Below are positions 52,833 through 64,000 of a stretch of 64,000 nucleotides of DNA, piece after piece (position 1 is the stretch's first letter; each line of letters begins with the position of its first letter). The stretch is from the NCBI RefSeq assembly GCF_013778325.1, contig NZ_JACEIB010000027.1, positions 186,001 to 250,000 on the forward strand, written 5' to 3'. A program made the translations under genes and the position numbers. A model generated the notes under the pieces. That model was not told the DNA's origin, made no database searches, and saw only the letters and a list, made by a program, of their open reading frames with translations. The DNA comes from Sphingomonas chungangi. Its GTDB lineage: Bacteria; Pseudomonadota; Alphaproteobacteria; Sphingomonadales; Sphingomonadaceae.

Positions 52833-52845
52833 TTATCATATAATT
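52831..52845. promoter_or_regulatory. Palindromic operator, site 4 (galM / GH5 operon)
   Basis: AATTAT-CAT-ATAATT is a perfect 6-3-6 palindrome, overlapping the dgoA stop and lying 61 bases before galM. It shares the ATTATC/ATAA core with sites 1-3 but differs in its outer bases. It may mark a separate promoter for galM and the GH5-like gene. Confidence 0.5.
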
Positions 52846-52905
52846 CTGGACATCCTCCCCTCCCCGACCCACAAGCGGGTCATCAGGAGAGGAGATACAA
52901 GCGAC

Positions 52906-54036
52906 ATGATCGCGAAAACGGGCACCATGATCGCCCTCGCCGCCGCGCTGGCGACCCCGGCCCTGGCCGGAACCATCGAGCGCAAGCCCTTCGGTCAGAT
53001 GCCGGACGGCACCGCCGTCGAGGCGATCACGCTTGCCAATGCCAAAGGGATGAGGGCCACGATCCTCACGCTCGGCGCCAGCGTGCAGTCGGTCGTCGCC
53101 CCCGATCGCACCGGCAAGCCTGGCGATGTCGTGCTCGGCTATGACGATCTCGCCGGCTACGTCGCCAAGCCCAATTATTTCGGCGCCACGGTGGGCCGCG
53201 TCGCCAACCGTATCGCCAAGGGGCGCTTCACGCTCGACGGCAAGGAGTACCAGACCCCCGTCAACGACGGCCCCAACGCACTGCACGGCGGCACCAAGGG
53301 CTTCGACAAGGTGGTGTGGCAGGTCGTCTCCGCGAAGGGCGGCGCCAAGCCCAGCGTGACGCTCCGCTATGTCAGCCCGGACGGTGACCAGGGCTATCCC
53401 GGCACGCTGACCGCCACGGCCACCTACAGCCTCGACGATGCGGGCAACCTCGCGGTCGACTACGGCGCGACCACCGACGGGCCGACCGTCGTCAACATCT
53501 CCAACCATACCTACTGGAACCTCGACGGCGAGGGTTCGGTCGCGGGTGCGATGGGGCTGAAGATGACGATCCCCGCCGCCGCCTATACCCCCACCGACGC
53601 CACCGCGATCCCGACCGGCGAGATGCGCCCCGTCGCCGGCACGCCGTTCGATTTCCGCACGCCCACCGCGATCGGCCTGCGCGTGCGCGACGGCAAGGAC
53701 GAGCAACTCCGTTTCGGCCGCGGCTACGACCACAATTGGGTGATCACCAAGGCGAAGCCCAAGGGCATGCAACTGATGGCCCGCGTCGCGGACCCGATCA
53801 CCGGCCGCGTGATGGAGGTGCTGTCGGATCAGCCCGGCCTGCAATTCTATTCGGGCAACTTCCTCGACGGCACGATCACCGGCAAGTCCGGCCACATCTA
53901 CCGCGAGGGCGACGCGATCGTGCTGGAGCCGCAGATGTTCCCCGATACGCCCAACCGCCCGGAATTCGGCTCCGTCCGCCTCGATCCGGGCCAGACCTAC
54001 GCGAACCACATCGTCTTCCGCTTCTCGGCGCGCTGA
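52906..54036 (+). CDS. galM: Exported aldose 1-epimerase (galactose mutarotase)
   Basis: A 376-residue mutarotase with a signal peptide (GTMIALAAALATPALAG), so it acts in the periplasm. Catalytic-site motifs are GRVANRIAKGRFTLDGKEY, NDGPNALHGGTKGFDK (catalytic His region), NISNHTYWNLDGEG and the C-terminal QFYSGNFLDGT. It interconverts alpha and beta sugars before uptake. AGGAGAGGAGA lies before the start. A GH5-like hydrolase gene follows 25 bases later in the same operon. Confidence 0.94.
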   Translation: MIAKTGTMIALAAALATPALAGTIERKPFGQMPDGTAVEAITLANAKGMRATILTLGASVQSVVAPDRTGKPGDVVLGYDDLAGYVAKPNYFGATVGRVANRIAKGRFTLDGKEYQTPVNDGPNALHGGTKGFDKVVWQVVSAKGGAKPSVTLRYVSPDGDQGYPGTLTATATYSLDDAGNLAVDYGATTDGPTVVNISNHTYWNLDGEGSVAGAMGLKMTIPAAAYTPTDATAIPTGEMRPVAGTPFDFRTPTAIGLRVRDGKDEQLRFGRGYDHNWVITKAKPKGMQLMARVADPITGRVMEVLSDQPGLQFYSGNFLDGTITGKSGHIYREGDAIVLEPQMFPDTPNRPEFGSVRLDPGQTYANHIVFRFSAR

Positions 54037-54061
54037 CCAGACCTATCAGGGAGTGAGCACC

Positions 54062-55171
54062 ATGAAATCGGCGATCCTCGCCCTCCTCGCCGGCACTGCA
54101 CTGCTGGCGAACCCGGCGCACGCGCGCGACCGCTGGACGCCCGATCAGGCCAAGGCCTGGTACGGTGAGCAGAAATGGCTGGTCGGTTCCAACTACCTGC
54201 CCGCCGATGCGATCAACCAGCTGGAGATGTGGCAGGCCGACAGTTTCGATCCCGCGCGGATCGACCTGGAGCTCGGCTGGGCGCAGAAGATGGGCATGAA
54301 CACGATGCGCGTGTTCCTCCACGATCAGCTCTGGCAGCAGGATCCCAAGGGCTTCGCCAGGCCCATCGATACCTTCCTGACGATCGCCCACAAGCACGGC
54401 ATCAAACCGCTGTTCGTGTTGTTCGATAGCTGCTGGGACCCAAAACCGAAGCTCGGCCTCCAGCATCCGCCGATTCCCGGCGTGCACAATTCGGGCTGGG
54501 TCCAGTCGCCCGGCACCGCCGCGTTGCAGGACCCGAAGCAATATCCCCGTCTCGAAGCCTATGTGAAGGGTGTTGTCGGCGCGTTCGCCAAGGACGACCG
54601 CATCCTCGGCTGGGACGTGTGGAACGAGCCGGACAACGGCGCGGACCAGTATAAGGGCCAGCCCGTCGACAAGGCCGCGCTCGTCACCGCCCTCCTCCCC
54701 CACGTCTTCGAATGGGCACGCAGCGCCAACCCGACACAGCCGCTCACCAGCGGCGTGTGGCAGCATATGGAATGGGCGCCGGGCGACAGGCACAGCGCGA
54801 TGGAGGACGTTCAGCTCGGCCAGTCCGACGTCATCACCTTCCACGATTACGGCTGGCCCGAGCAGATGGAGAAGCGCATCTCCATGCTGGAAGGCTATGG
54901 CCGCCCGATCATCTGCACCGAATATATGGCGCGCGGCGCGGGACCGACCTTCGACGGATCGCTGCCGGTCGGCAAGGCGCACCATGTCGGCATGATCAAC
55001 TGGGGCTTCGTGCAGGGCAAGGAGCAGACCAACCTGCCCTGGGACAGCTGGCAATTCCCCTATGTGGTGCGCGAGCCGACCGTCTGGTTCCACGACGTCC
55101 TGCACACCGACGGTACGCCGTACCGGCAGGCGGAAGTAGACCTGATCAGACGGATGACGAGCGAAGAATAA
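54062..55171 (+). CDS. Exported clan GH-A glycoside hydrolase (GH5-like)
   Basis: A 369-residue hydrolase with a Sec signal (ILALLAGTALLANPAHA). The acid/base Glu lies in LGWDVWNEPDNGA and the nucleophile Glu in RPIICTEYMARG, the hallmark of the retaining GH-A clan. The barrel shows WLVGSNYLPADAINQLEMWQ near its start. It could cleave beta-linked galactan, mannan or xylan; the family assignment is approximate. The ATG at 54062 has GGAG upstream. Cotranscribed with galM. Confidence 0.82.
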   Translation: MKSAILALLAGTALLANPAHARDRWTPDQAKAWYGEQKWLVGSNYLPADAINQLEMWQADSFDPARIDLELGWAQKMGMNTMRVFLHDQLWQQDPKGFARPIDTFLTIAHKHGIKPLFVLFDSCWDPKPKLGLQHPPIPGVHNSGWVQSPGTAALQDPKQYPRLEAYVKGVVGAFAKDDRILGWDVWNEPDNGADQYKGQPVDKAALVTALLPHVFEWARSANPTQPLTSGVWQHMEWAPGDRHSAMEDVQLGQSDVITFHDYGWPEQMEKRISMLEGYGRPIICTEYMARGAGPTFDGSLPVGKAHHVGMINWGFVQGKEQTNLPWDSWQFPYVVREPTVWFHDVLHTDGTPYRQAEVDLIRRMTSEE

Positions 55172-55186
55172 TCCGGCGTTCCTCCT

Positions 55187-55271
55187 CGTCATTGAGAGGA
55201 GCGAAGCGACGAAGCAATCCGCGGGCGCAGCGCGTGGGGCGCCGGATTGCTTCGCCGCGCCCGCAATGACG
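55187..55271. repeat. Intergenic palindromic repeat after the GH5-like gene
   Basis: CGTCATTG at 55187 is complementary to CAATGACG at 55271. The central part GAAGCAATCC/GGATTGCTTC also pairs. This is a common palindromic repeat type of sphingomonad intergenic regions. It lies between the convergent GH5-like and GntR genes and may serve as their joint transcript end. Confidence 0.75.
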
Positions 55272-55284
55272 ATGGGAAGACCGC

Positions 55285-56019
55285 TTACCCCTCGACCGCG
55301 CCCTTCCGTTCGGCCTCGGCGATCAGCAGCATCACCTCGCTTATGATCAACGTCATCGCACTGCGCGCGGCGGCGCCGTCACGCGCCTCGATCGCGTCCT
55401 TCACCGCCTCGTGCGCCGGCAGACTTGCCGTCCGGCCCTTGAAGCGGTTGGTGAAGCGGATCGAGGTGCGTAGCGCCGTCTCCACGACATCCCGGAACTG
55501 CGCGTAGAAAGGGTTGCCGGATGCCTCCAGTACCGCGACGTGGAAGGCGATGTCGGCGTCCAGCGCATCGTCCTTGCCAGTCTCGGCCGCTACCATGCGG
55601 CGATAGCCGGCATCGATCAGGGTGAGCCGTTCCGGCGTCGCGGCACGCGCGGCGAGCTCGGCGGCGGCGGGCTCAATGGAAACGCGCAGCTCGCTGAATT
55701 GGCGCAGCAGGCCGATCGAGAATTTCCGCTCGAGCAGCCAGCGCAGCACGTCCGAATCGAACAGGTTCCACGATCCCTCAGGCTGGACGATCGTACCCTG
55801 TCGCGGGCGGGCGGAAAGCAGCCCCTTGGCGGTGAGCATCTTCACCGCCTCGCGCGTGACCGAGCGGCTGACCGCGTAATGCTTCGCAAGGTCCGCCTCG
55901 GTCGGGAAAACCTTGCCGCTAAACTCCCCCGTCACGATCGCGCGGCCCAGCGCGTCGAGCATGCCGTGGGTGAGGTTGCGCCCGAGCGAGGACCGTATGT
56001 CGGTGGCTGCATCGTCCAT
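55285..56019 (-). CDS. GntR-family regulator, FadR/UxuR-type (FCD domain)
   Basis: A 244-residue regulator. The N-terminal winged helix-turn-helix has PTEADLAKHYAVSRSVTREA and VKMLTAKGLLSARPRQGTIV. The C-terminal FCD domain contains DADIAFHVAVLEASGNPF (metal-ligand His) and PAHEAVKDAIEARDG. Such proteins sense sugar acids, for example DgoR and UxuR. It is the only regulator gene in the galactose cluster and is the natural candidate for the palindromes at 45830, 47758, 50415 and 52831. Confidence 0.88.
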   Translation of the reverse strand: MDDAATDIRSSLGRNLTHGMLDALGRAIVTGEFSGKVFPTEADLAKHYAVSRSVTREAVKMLTAKGLLSARPRQGTIVQPEGSWNLFDSDVLRWLLERKFSIGLLRQFSELRVSIEPAAAELAARAATPERLTLIDAGYRRMVAAETGKDDALDADIAFHVAVLEASGNPFYAQFRDVVETALRTSIRFTNRFKGRTASLPAHEAVKDAIEARDGAAARSAMTLIISEVMLLIAEAERKGAVEG

Positions 56020-56075
56020 GGTTGCTGCGTCGTCGCCTATCTTGCAACGGAGCGCAACTCCCGTCTCGTCAGGGC

Positions 56076-56108
56076 GCAGCATTCTTCTGGGTGTTGGAAG
56101 AATGCTGC
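56076..56108. promoter_or_regulatory. Perfect 12-bp inverted repeat upstream of the GntR gene
   Basis: GCAGCATTCTTC (56076-56087) and GAAGAATGCTGC (56097-56108) are exact reverse complements with a 9-base spacer. It lies 57 bases before the GntR start, so it may be an autoregulatory site or an RNA hairpin in its leader. Confidence 0.6.
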
Positions 56109-56151
56109 AGATTGAGCCGGCGCGGCTTCTCGTCCTCGTCGCACGAGAAGC

Positions 56152-56188
56152 AAAAAAATCCGAAAACCAAAGGTTCCCTGGATTAATC
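56152..56188 (-). terminator. Terminator-like flank of the tRNA fragment
   Basis: On the minus strand, downstream of the tRNA CCA end, a small hairpin (AACC, TTT loop, GGTT at 56165-56175) is followed by a run of seven T (56152-56158). This is what usually follows a tRNA gene and supports that the fragment keeps its original 3' flank. Confidence 0.45.
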
Positions 56189-56220
56189 TGGCGCGCGCCA
56201 CAAGGATTGAACTTGTAACC
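56189..56220 (-). tRNA. 3' fragment of a tRNA gene (likely attachment-site remnant)
   Basis: On the minus strand, ACAAG-TTCAATC-CTTGT forms a perfect T-arm with the canonical T-loop, followed by a seven-base acceptor strand GGCGCGC, discriminator G and encoded CCA ending at 56189. Upstream (56221-56270) there is no matching GCGCGCC, D-arm or anticodon arm, so the 5' half is missing. Integrases that recombine at tRNA 3' ends leave exactly this pattern at one end of an element. The parent tRNA identity cannot be told. Confidence 0.6.
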
Positions 56221-56532
56221 ACTGCGGTGTCGACACAAACAAGATGAGATGGAGCCGCGAAAAATACCAATCTATGGCACCATATCTGCCTAAAATTCTG
56301 ATTGTTGCTGCGATCAAATCAACATCCCATCGACATATCGGCAGGATTTTTCAGCCGAACAAGCCACTCCGTCCGAGTTCTAAAGACATCATAAGCGATC
56401 GCTGAGAACGGTCCCACACCCGAGGAACCTGCGACGGTACATTCCGGCCTTCGATCGCGGCGGCTCGACGACCGTCCAATGGTCATGTCGCATCGCCCAC
56501 GATTGCCGGCACGACCGAGCGTTCTGAACGCG
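56221..56532. other. Gene-free junction between galactose and lig clusters
   Basis: About 310 bases of lower GC than either neighbour and without a supported gene. A plus-strand frame of 43 codons (56274-56405) has no ribosome-binding site. It begins at the 5' break of the tRNA fragment. The abrupt composition change fits the end of an inserted element. Confidence 0.5.
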
Positions 56533-58470
<1,938 letters not shown>

Positions 58471-58478
<8 letters not shown>

Positions 58479-59142
58479 ATTTCAGGCCCATCTGCTCCAG
58501 CTTTCCGCGCATGTCATAGATATCGAGGCCGAGTTCACCGGCGGCGAGGCGCTTGCGCTTCCCCTCCTCCGCCGCCTCGCGCTCTTGCGCCTTCTCGAGG
58601 ACGGCGGCGGCATCGGCGCGCTTCACCACGCAGACGCCGTCGTCGTCGGCGACGATCACATCGCCGGGCTCGATCGCGGCGCCGGCGCACACCACCGGCA
58701 CATTGACCGACCCGAGCGTCGCCTTGACCGTCCCTTGGGCGAACACCGCCTTCGACCAGACCGGGAACCCCATCTGCGTCAGATCGCGCACATCGCGCAC
58801 CCCCGCATCGATGATGAGGCCCCGGCAGCCCCGCGCCATCGCCGAGGTCGCGAGGAGATCACCGAAATAGCCGTCCACGCAGGGCGAGGTCGGCGCGAGG
58901 ACGAGGATGTCGCCGTCCTTCAATTGTTCGATCGCGACGTGGACCATCCAGTTGTCGCCCGGCGGCGCCGAGATGGTGACGGCCGATCCGGCGATGCGCG
59001 CGCCGGGATAGATCGGGCGCATGTGATGCGCGAGCAGCCCGATCCGCGCCTGCGCCTCGTGCACGGTGGCGACCCCGGCATGAGCGAGGCCGTCGATCAC
59101 GGCGGTGTCCGCGCGCTCGATGGTCTGGACGACGACGGGCAT
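58471..59142 (-). CDS. ligK: 4-carboxy-4-hydroxy-2-oxoadipate aldolase
   Basis: A 223-residue class II aldolase of the RraA-like fold that splits 4-carboxy-4-hydroxy-2-oxoadipate into pyruvate and oxaloacetate. The metal and substrate region is [20 protein letters not shown], with Arg and Asp of the catalytic motif, and [18 protein letters not shown] is typical. The start at 59142 ([16 protein letters not shown]) is used. It ends the carbon path of the lig operon. Confidence 0.92.
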
Positions 59143-59153
59143 CAGCAATCTCC

Positions 59154-60161
59154 TCAGGCGAGCTCTTCGTGCGCGAGCAGCTCGGTATCGATCTGCGCCT
59201 GCATCGGCGCGGCATAGCGCGCGCCGGTGAGGGCGTTGGGCGGGAACAGGGCGCCGGCGGCGGCTATCACCGACGAATCGAAGGCGATCGTCGTGGCGGC
59301 GATATCCTCGTCGAGATGGGCGATGCTGCGCGTGCCGGGGATCGGCACGATGTCGTCGCCCTGCGCCAGCAGCCAGCCGATCGCGAGCTGCGCCGGTGTA
59401 CGATCCGCCTCGCGCGCCAGCCGGTTGAAGGCGGCGATGCGATCGAGATTCTCCGCCAGCTTCTCGCCGACGAAGCGCGGCATGGCGGCGCGGATATCGC
59501 CCTGCTCGTAGCGGTCGTGGGTCACGCCTTCGGACAGCAGCCCCCGCGCCACCGGGGAAAAAGGCACGAAGCCGATCCCCAGTCGCCGGCAGGTCTCCAG
59601 CACCGCCACCTCGGGATTGCGGACGACCAGCGAATATTCGCTCTGCACCGCCGAGACGGTGTGAACGGCATGCGCCCGCTCGATCGTCGTCGCCGACATT
59701 TCGGAGAGGCCGATCGCGCGGATCTTCCCCTCCGCGACCAGATCGGCCATCGCGCCCATCGACTCCTCGATCGGCACGTTCCGGTCGAGCCGGTGCATGT
59801 AATAGAGGTCGATCACGTCGGTGCGCAGGCGGGTCAGCGCCGCCTCGCACGTCGCCTTGATCCGCTCGGGTCGGCCGTCCAGCGTGCGCTTGCCGTCGAC
59901 GACGTCGAGCACGCACTTGCTCGCCAGCGTGAACTCGCCACGCCGGTGCATCACCGCGCTGCCGAGCAGCCGCTCGTTATGCCCGTCGCCGTAGAGCGCC
60001 GCCGTGTCGAGAAACGTCACCCCCGCATCGAGCGCGTGGTTGAGCAGCCGTCCCCCATCCTCGTCGCTCGGGATCGGCGGATAGGCCTGGCTCAGGTTCA
60101 TGCAGCCGAGACCGATCGCGGAGACTTTTAACGGTCCGAGTGTGCGGGTGGGCAGCGCCAT
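59154..60161 (-). CDS. Aldo/keto reductase
   Basis: A 335-residue aldo/keto reductase with the catalytic tetrad: Asp and Tyr in [14 protein letters not shown], Lys in [10 protein letters not shown] and His in [19 protein letters not shown]-binding [14 protein letters not shown] near the C-terminus. It is inserted between ligC and ligK in the operon with 4- and 11-base gaps, so it is probably cotranscribed. It is not a known step of the pathway; it may reduce an aromatic or semialdehyde side product. Confidence 0.9.
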   Translation of the reverse strand: MALPTRTLGPLKVSAIGLGCMNLSQAYPPIPSDEDGGRLLNHALDAGVTFLDTAALYGDGHNERLLGSAVMHRRGEFTLASKCVLDVVDGKRTLDGRPERIKATCEAALTRLRTDVIDLYYMHRLDRNVPIEESMGAMADLVAEGKIRAIGLSEMSATTIERAHAVHTVSAVQSEYSLVVRNPEVAVLETCRRLGIGFVPFSPVARGLLSEGVTHDRYEQGDIRAAMPRFVGEKLAENLDRIAAFNRLAREADRTPAQLAIGWLLAQGDDIVPIPGTRSIAHLDEDIAATTIAFDSSVIAAAGALFPPNALTGARYAAPMQAQIDTELLAHEELA

Positions 60162-60165
60162 GGAA

Positions 60166-61107
60166 TCAGCCTTTCAATTGCTCTTCCAGCGCCCCTAGCA
60201 CGCGGTAGCAGGGCATCACCTGCGCCACCGACGAATTGGGTTCGCGCTCCTCGCGGATCGCGGCGATGAACTCGCGATCCTGCAGCTCGATGCCGTTCAT
60301 CGAGACATCGACATGGGAGACGTCGACCGGCTCTTCCTTGCCCGTCACCAGATCGTCGTAGCGCGCGATCCAGGTGCCGTTGTCGCAGATGTAGCGGAAG
60401 AAGGTGCCGAGCGGCCCGTCATTGTTGAAGCTGAGCGAGAGCGTGCAGATCGCGCCGCTTTCCGCCTTGAGCTGGATCGACATGTCCATCGCGATGCCGA
60501 GCTCGGGATGGATCGGCCCCTCGATCGCATTGGCCTTGACGATCGGCCCCGCCTGATAGGCGAAGAGATCGATCGTGTGCGCGGCGTGATGCCAGAGCAG
60601 ATGGTCGGTCCAGCTGCGCGGCTCGCCCTTGGCGTTGATGTTCTTCCGCCGGAAGAAATAGGTCTGCACATCCATCTGCTGGATGGCGATCTCGCCAGCG
60701 ACGATCTTGTCGTGGACGTACTGGTGGCTGGGATTGAAGCGGCGGGTGTGGCCGACCATGCAGACGAGGCCGGTCTCCTGCTGCTTCGCCAGCACGGCCT
60801 CGGCATCGGCGAGGCTGTCGGCGAGCGGGATCTCGACCTGCACGTGCTTGCCGGCGTTCATGCAGGCGATCGCCTGCTCGGCATGAAGCTGGGTCGGCGT
60901 ACAGAGGATCACCGCGTCGACCTCGGACATCGCCAGCGCATCGGCGAGATCAGTCGAGACATGAGCGATGCCGTATTTCTCGGCGACCTTCTGGGTGGCA
61001 TCCAGCGTCCGCCCGATCAGGCTCACCACCTCGACCCCGTCGATCTTCTGCAGGCCGTCGAGATGCTTTTCGCCGAAGGCGCCGGCGCCGGCGAGGGCTA
61101 TTTTCAT
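60166..61107 (-). CDS. ligC: 4-carboxy-2-hydroxymuconate-6-semialdehyde dehydrogenase
   Basis: A 313-residue Gfo/Idh-type dehydrogenase that oxidises the ring-cleavage product to 2-pyrone-4,6-dicarboxylate with NADP. N-terminal Rossmann motif IALAGAGAFGEKHLDGLQKI, and VQVEIPLADSLADAEAVLAK as in LigC. Its position right after ligAB is diagnostic. A palindromic repeat (61142-61232) separates it from ligB. Confidence 0.9.
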   Translation of the reverse strand: MKIALAGAGAFGEKHLDGLQKIDGVEVVSLIGRTLDATQKVAEKYGIAHVSTDLADALAMSEVDAVILCTPTQLHAEQAIACMNAGKHVQVEIPLADSLADAEAVLAKQQETGLVCMVGHTRRFNPSHQYVHDKIVAGEIAIQQMDVQTYFFRRKNINAKGEPRSWTDHLLWHHAAHTIDLFAYQAGPIVKANAIEGPIHPELGIAMDMSIQLKAESGAICTLSLSFNNDGPLGTFFRYICDNGTWIARYDDLVTGKEEPVDVSHVDVSMNGIELQDREFIAAIREEREPNSSVAQVMPCYRVLGALEEQLKG

Positions 61108-61141
61108 GCGTCAAACTCCATCATCGCCGCCAAAATACTTC

Positions 61142-61232
61142 CGTCATGCCGGACTTGATCCGGCATCCCGCTTCTTCCTTCCCGGCGGATCAGAAGAAGA
61201 AGCGGGACCCCGGCTCAAGGCCGGGGTGACGA
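61142..61232. repeat. Intergenic palindromic repeat between ligB and ligC
   Basis: GTCATGCCGGACTTGATCCG at the left and CGGCTCAAGGCCGGGGTGAC at the right are imperfectly complementary; the inner arms CCCGCTTCTTC and GAAGAAGCGGG pair well. This repeat type is widespread in alphaproteobacterial intergenic DNA. It could reduce read-through from ligJAB into ligC. Confidence 0.75.
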
Positions 61233-61243
61233 TGGGAGGTTCG

Positions 61244-62507
<1,264 letters not shown>

Positions 62508-62511
<4 letters not shown>

Positions 62512-63524
62512 AGGCCCCGCGCCTTCAGCTGCGCGTCGAGGCGGGGGAAGACGCGGCGCGCATTGCCCTCGAAGATCGCGTGGCGCTCGGCATCGCTGAT
62601 ATCGAGCGCATCGACATAGCGCTTGGTGTCATCGAAATAATGGCCGGTGGTGGGATCGATGCCCCGCACCGCACCCACCATCTCGGATCCGAACAGGATG
62701 TTCTTGCTCTCGATCACGTCGGCCAGCAGATCGATGCCCGGCTGGTGATAGACGCAGGTGTCGAAGAACACGTTGTTCATCAGATGCCCATCGAGCGCCG
62801 GTTTCTTGAGCATGTCGGCGAGGCCCCGGTAGCGGCCCCAATGATAGGGCACCGCACCTCCGCCATGCGGGATGATGAAACGGAGCGTCGGAAAATCGGC
62901 AAACAGGTCGCCCTCCAGCAATTGCATGAAGGCGAGCGTGTCGGCGGCGATGTAATAGCCGCCGGTCGCGTGCATCGCCGGGTTGCAGCTGCCCGAGACA
63001 TGGATCATCGCCGGCACGTCGAGTGCGACCATCGCCTCGTAGAAGGGATACCAATAGCGATCCGTCAGCGGCGGCGCGGTGAAGTGGCCGCCCCCCGGAT
63101 CGGGATTGAGGTTGCAGCCGATGAAGCCCATGCCCACGCACCGCTCGAGTTCGGCGATCGAATTGGCCATGTCGGTATTGGGCGACTGGGGCAGCATGCA
63201 GACACCCGCGAAGACCTCCGGGTAAAGCCCCACCACCCGCGCGATCAGGTCGTTGCAGCGGGTCGCCCACTCCTTGGCGACGGCGGCATCGCCGACATGC
63301 GGCGCCATCGCCGAGGCGCGGGGGCTGAAGATCGTCATGTCCGCGCCGCGCTGCTTGATCAGGCGCAGTTGATTTGCCTCGATCGTCTCGCGGATCTCAT
63401 CGTCGGAGATGTCGGGGTAAGGCGGCGCCTCGCGACCTTCCTTGAACGCTTTCTTCTGCCCTTCGCGCCAGGCGTCGTGCCCCTTGGGCAGAACGGTATA
63501 GTGGCCGTGGCAATCAATGATCAT
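62508..63524 (-). CDS. ligJ: 4-oxalomesaconate hydratase
   Basis: A 338-residue amidohydrolase-fold hydratase that adds water to oxalomesaconate, giving 4-carboxy-4-hydroxy-2-oxoadipate. Metal-binding MIIDCHGHYTVLPKG opens the protein; the FIIPHGGGAVPYHWGRYRG and NILFGSEMVGAVRGIDP segments are characteristic. Second gene of the visible operon; overlaps the upstream DUF1932 gene by 4 bases. Confidence 0.94.
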
Positions 63525-64000
63525 GCTGCTTCAACCTTGTTTGCCCCGGCCAGTGCCGTCAGTTTCGCCTCGAGCCCGGCCGGCGGCCGGCCGTAACCGA
63601 GCCCGCCGATCGCGCGCTGCCGCTCGACCGTACCTCGCGATATCGTCGAGCCGGTACCGAGCGCGTCGAGCGTCTTGACCACCTCCTCCATCTCGGCGGC
63701 GCGACGCAGGCCGTGCACCATCATCCGATCGAGATTATAATCGGCCCGCTCCGCCCATGTCGCGGGAGCGGAACTGGCATCGAGCGAGGCCAGCACGTCC
63801 GCCAGCACCCCAGCCTTGTCGGCAGCAAGCGCACATTCGGCGGTGAGCGCCTCGATGCCCTTCACGATCACCGAGCGGATCATCTTAATCGAGGATGCAC
63901 GCCCCACCTCGTCTCCGACGACGCGAACCTTGATGAAGCCGATGGCGCGCAGCGCCCGGGCACCCTCCTCGGCATGGGGACCGGAAACTAGCAGCGGCAC
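63521..64000 (-). CDS. DUF1932/NAD-binding protein, C-terminal part (runs off window)
   Basis: At least 159 residues of a 6-phosphogluconate-dehydrogenase-like protein; the N-terminal NAD-binding part lies beyond base 64000. Visible are KMIRSVIVKGIEALTAECAL (DUF1932 helix), NLDRMMVHGLRRAAEMEEVV and RGTVERQRAIGGLGYGRPP. A gene of this type often lies beside lig genes in sphingomonads; its reaction is not established. It leads into ligJ with a 4-base overlap. Confidence 0.8.
   Translation of the reverse strand: MPLLVSGPHAEEGARALRAIGFIKVRVVGDEVGRASSIKMIRSVIVKGIEALTAECALAADKAGVLADVLASLDASSAPATWAERADYNLDRMMVHGLRRAAEMEEVVKTLDALGTGSTISRGTVERQRAIGGLGYGRPPAGLEAKLTALAGANKVEAA

Noticed and set aside
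56189-56270. A complete tRNA gene on the minus strand
   Set aside because: T-arm and acceptor 3' strand are present, but no matching acceptor 5' strand, D-arm or anticodon arm exists upstream.
56274-56405. A 43-codon plus-strand ORF in the junction region
   Set aside because: No ribosome-binding site, no recognised domain and no supporting neighbour; likely chance in an AT-richer stretch.

Overview
The window is high-GC DNA dense in genes, with operons joined by ATGA or GTGA overlaps. Its gene content points to a sphingomonad (Alphaproteobacteria, Sphingomonadaceae, probably Sphingomonas or a close relative). Supporting features are the HprK-related/PqqD-like pair, DUF2794, a long-form isocitrate lyase, AhpC/AhpD divergent from OxyR, a split transketolase in a CDP-sugar locus, a De Ley-Doudoroff galactose cluster and a protocatechuate 4,5-cleavage (lig) operon. 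The species assignment is inferred from gene content; no rRNA is present.

Layout. (1) 1-806: end of an uncharacterised HprK-related kinase / PqqD-like / small exported protein locus. (2) 907-4737: phosphate sensing (phoR, pstS, phoU, phoB) without pstCAB. (3) 4818-11138: a lysozyme-like protein with a secreted partner, a glycine-zipper envelope protein, a 57-residue ORF followed by aceA, and a DUF2157-like membrane protein. (4) 11135-15775: cysE, ahpD and ahpC divergent from oxyR, moaE, moaD, pgsA. (5) 15926-27449: housekeeping and accessory genes (LplT-like MFS, GH130, nadE, GreA-like factor, quinone reductase, HU, YbaK, GNAT, diguanylate cyclase plus GAF protein, TetR). (6) 27498-35566: surface-sugar locus with a methyltransferase, a two-subunit transketolase, CDP-glucose synthesis (rfbF, rfbG), a sugar-nucleotide reductase/epimerase, a GtrB-like glycosyltransferase and a polytopic GtrC-like protein. 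(7) 35544-43601: AidB-like dehydrogenase, membrane proteins, SLC13 transporter, cytochrome b plus molybdopterin oxidoreductase, L-serine ammonia-lyase. (8) 43603-56019: plant-polysaccharide and galactose utilisation. It holds an esterase, a frameshifted GH43 arabinanase, an IlvD-type sugar-acid dehydratase, a Gfo/Idh sugar dehydrogenase, an SSS symporter, SMP-30 lactonase, dgoK, dgoA, galM, a GH5-like hydrolase and a GntR regulator. (9) 56533-64000: lig operon on the minus strand (DUF1932 protein, ligJ, ligA, ligB, ligC, aldo/keto reductase, ligK, galD/ligU, ligI), converting protocatechuate to pyruvate and oxaloacetate.

How the genes work together. Cluster 8 encodes uptake of galactose and its oxidation to galactono-lactone, galactonate, 2-keto-3-deoxygalactonate, its phosphate, and then pyruvate plus glyceraldehyde 3-phosphate. 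Four of its promoter regions carry a related AT-rich palindrome (45830, 47758, 50415, 52831), which suggests one regulator, possibly the GntR protein encoded at the end. Between clusters 8 and 9 lies the 3' end of a tRNA gene (T-arm, acceptor strand, CCA) without its 5' half. This is the usual footprint of an integrative-element attachment site and suggests that the lig side may be acquired DNA.

Most interesting: the split transketolase inside a CDP-sugar/Gtr-like locus (candidate two-carbon-branched surface sugar), the four-site palindrome regulon, the tRNA-fragment junction, the GH43 frameshift at a 7-base homopolymer next to a second degraded hydrolase remnant, the pst locus without its transporter, and the lysozyme-like/secreted protein pair.
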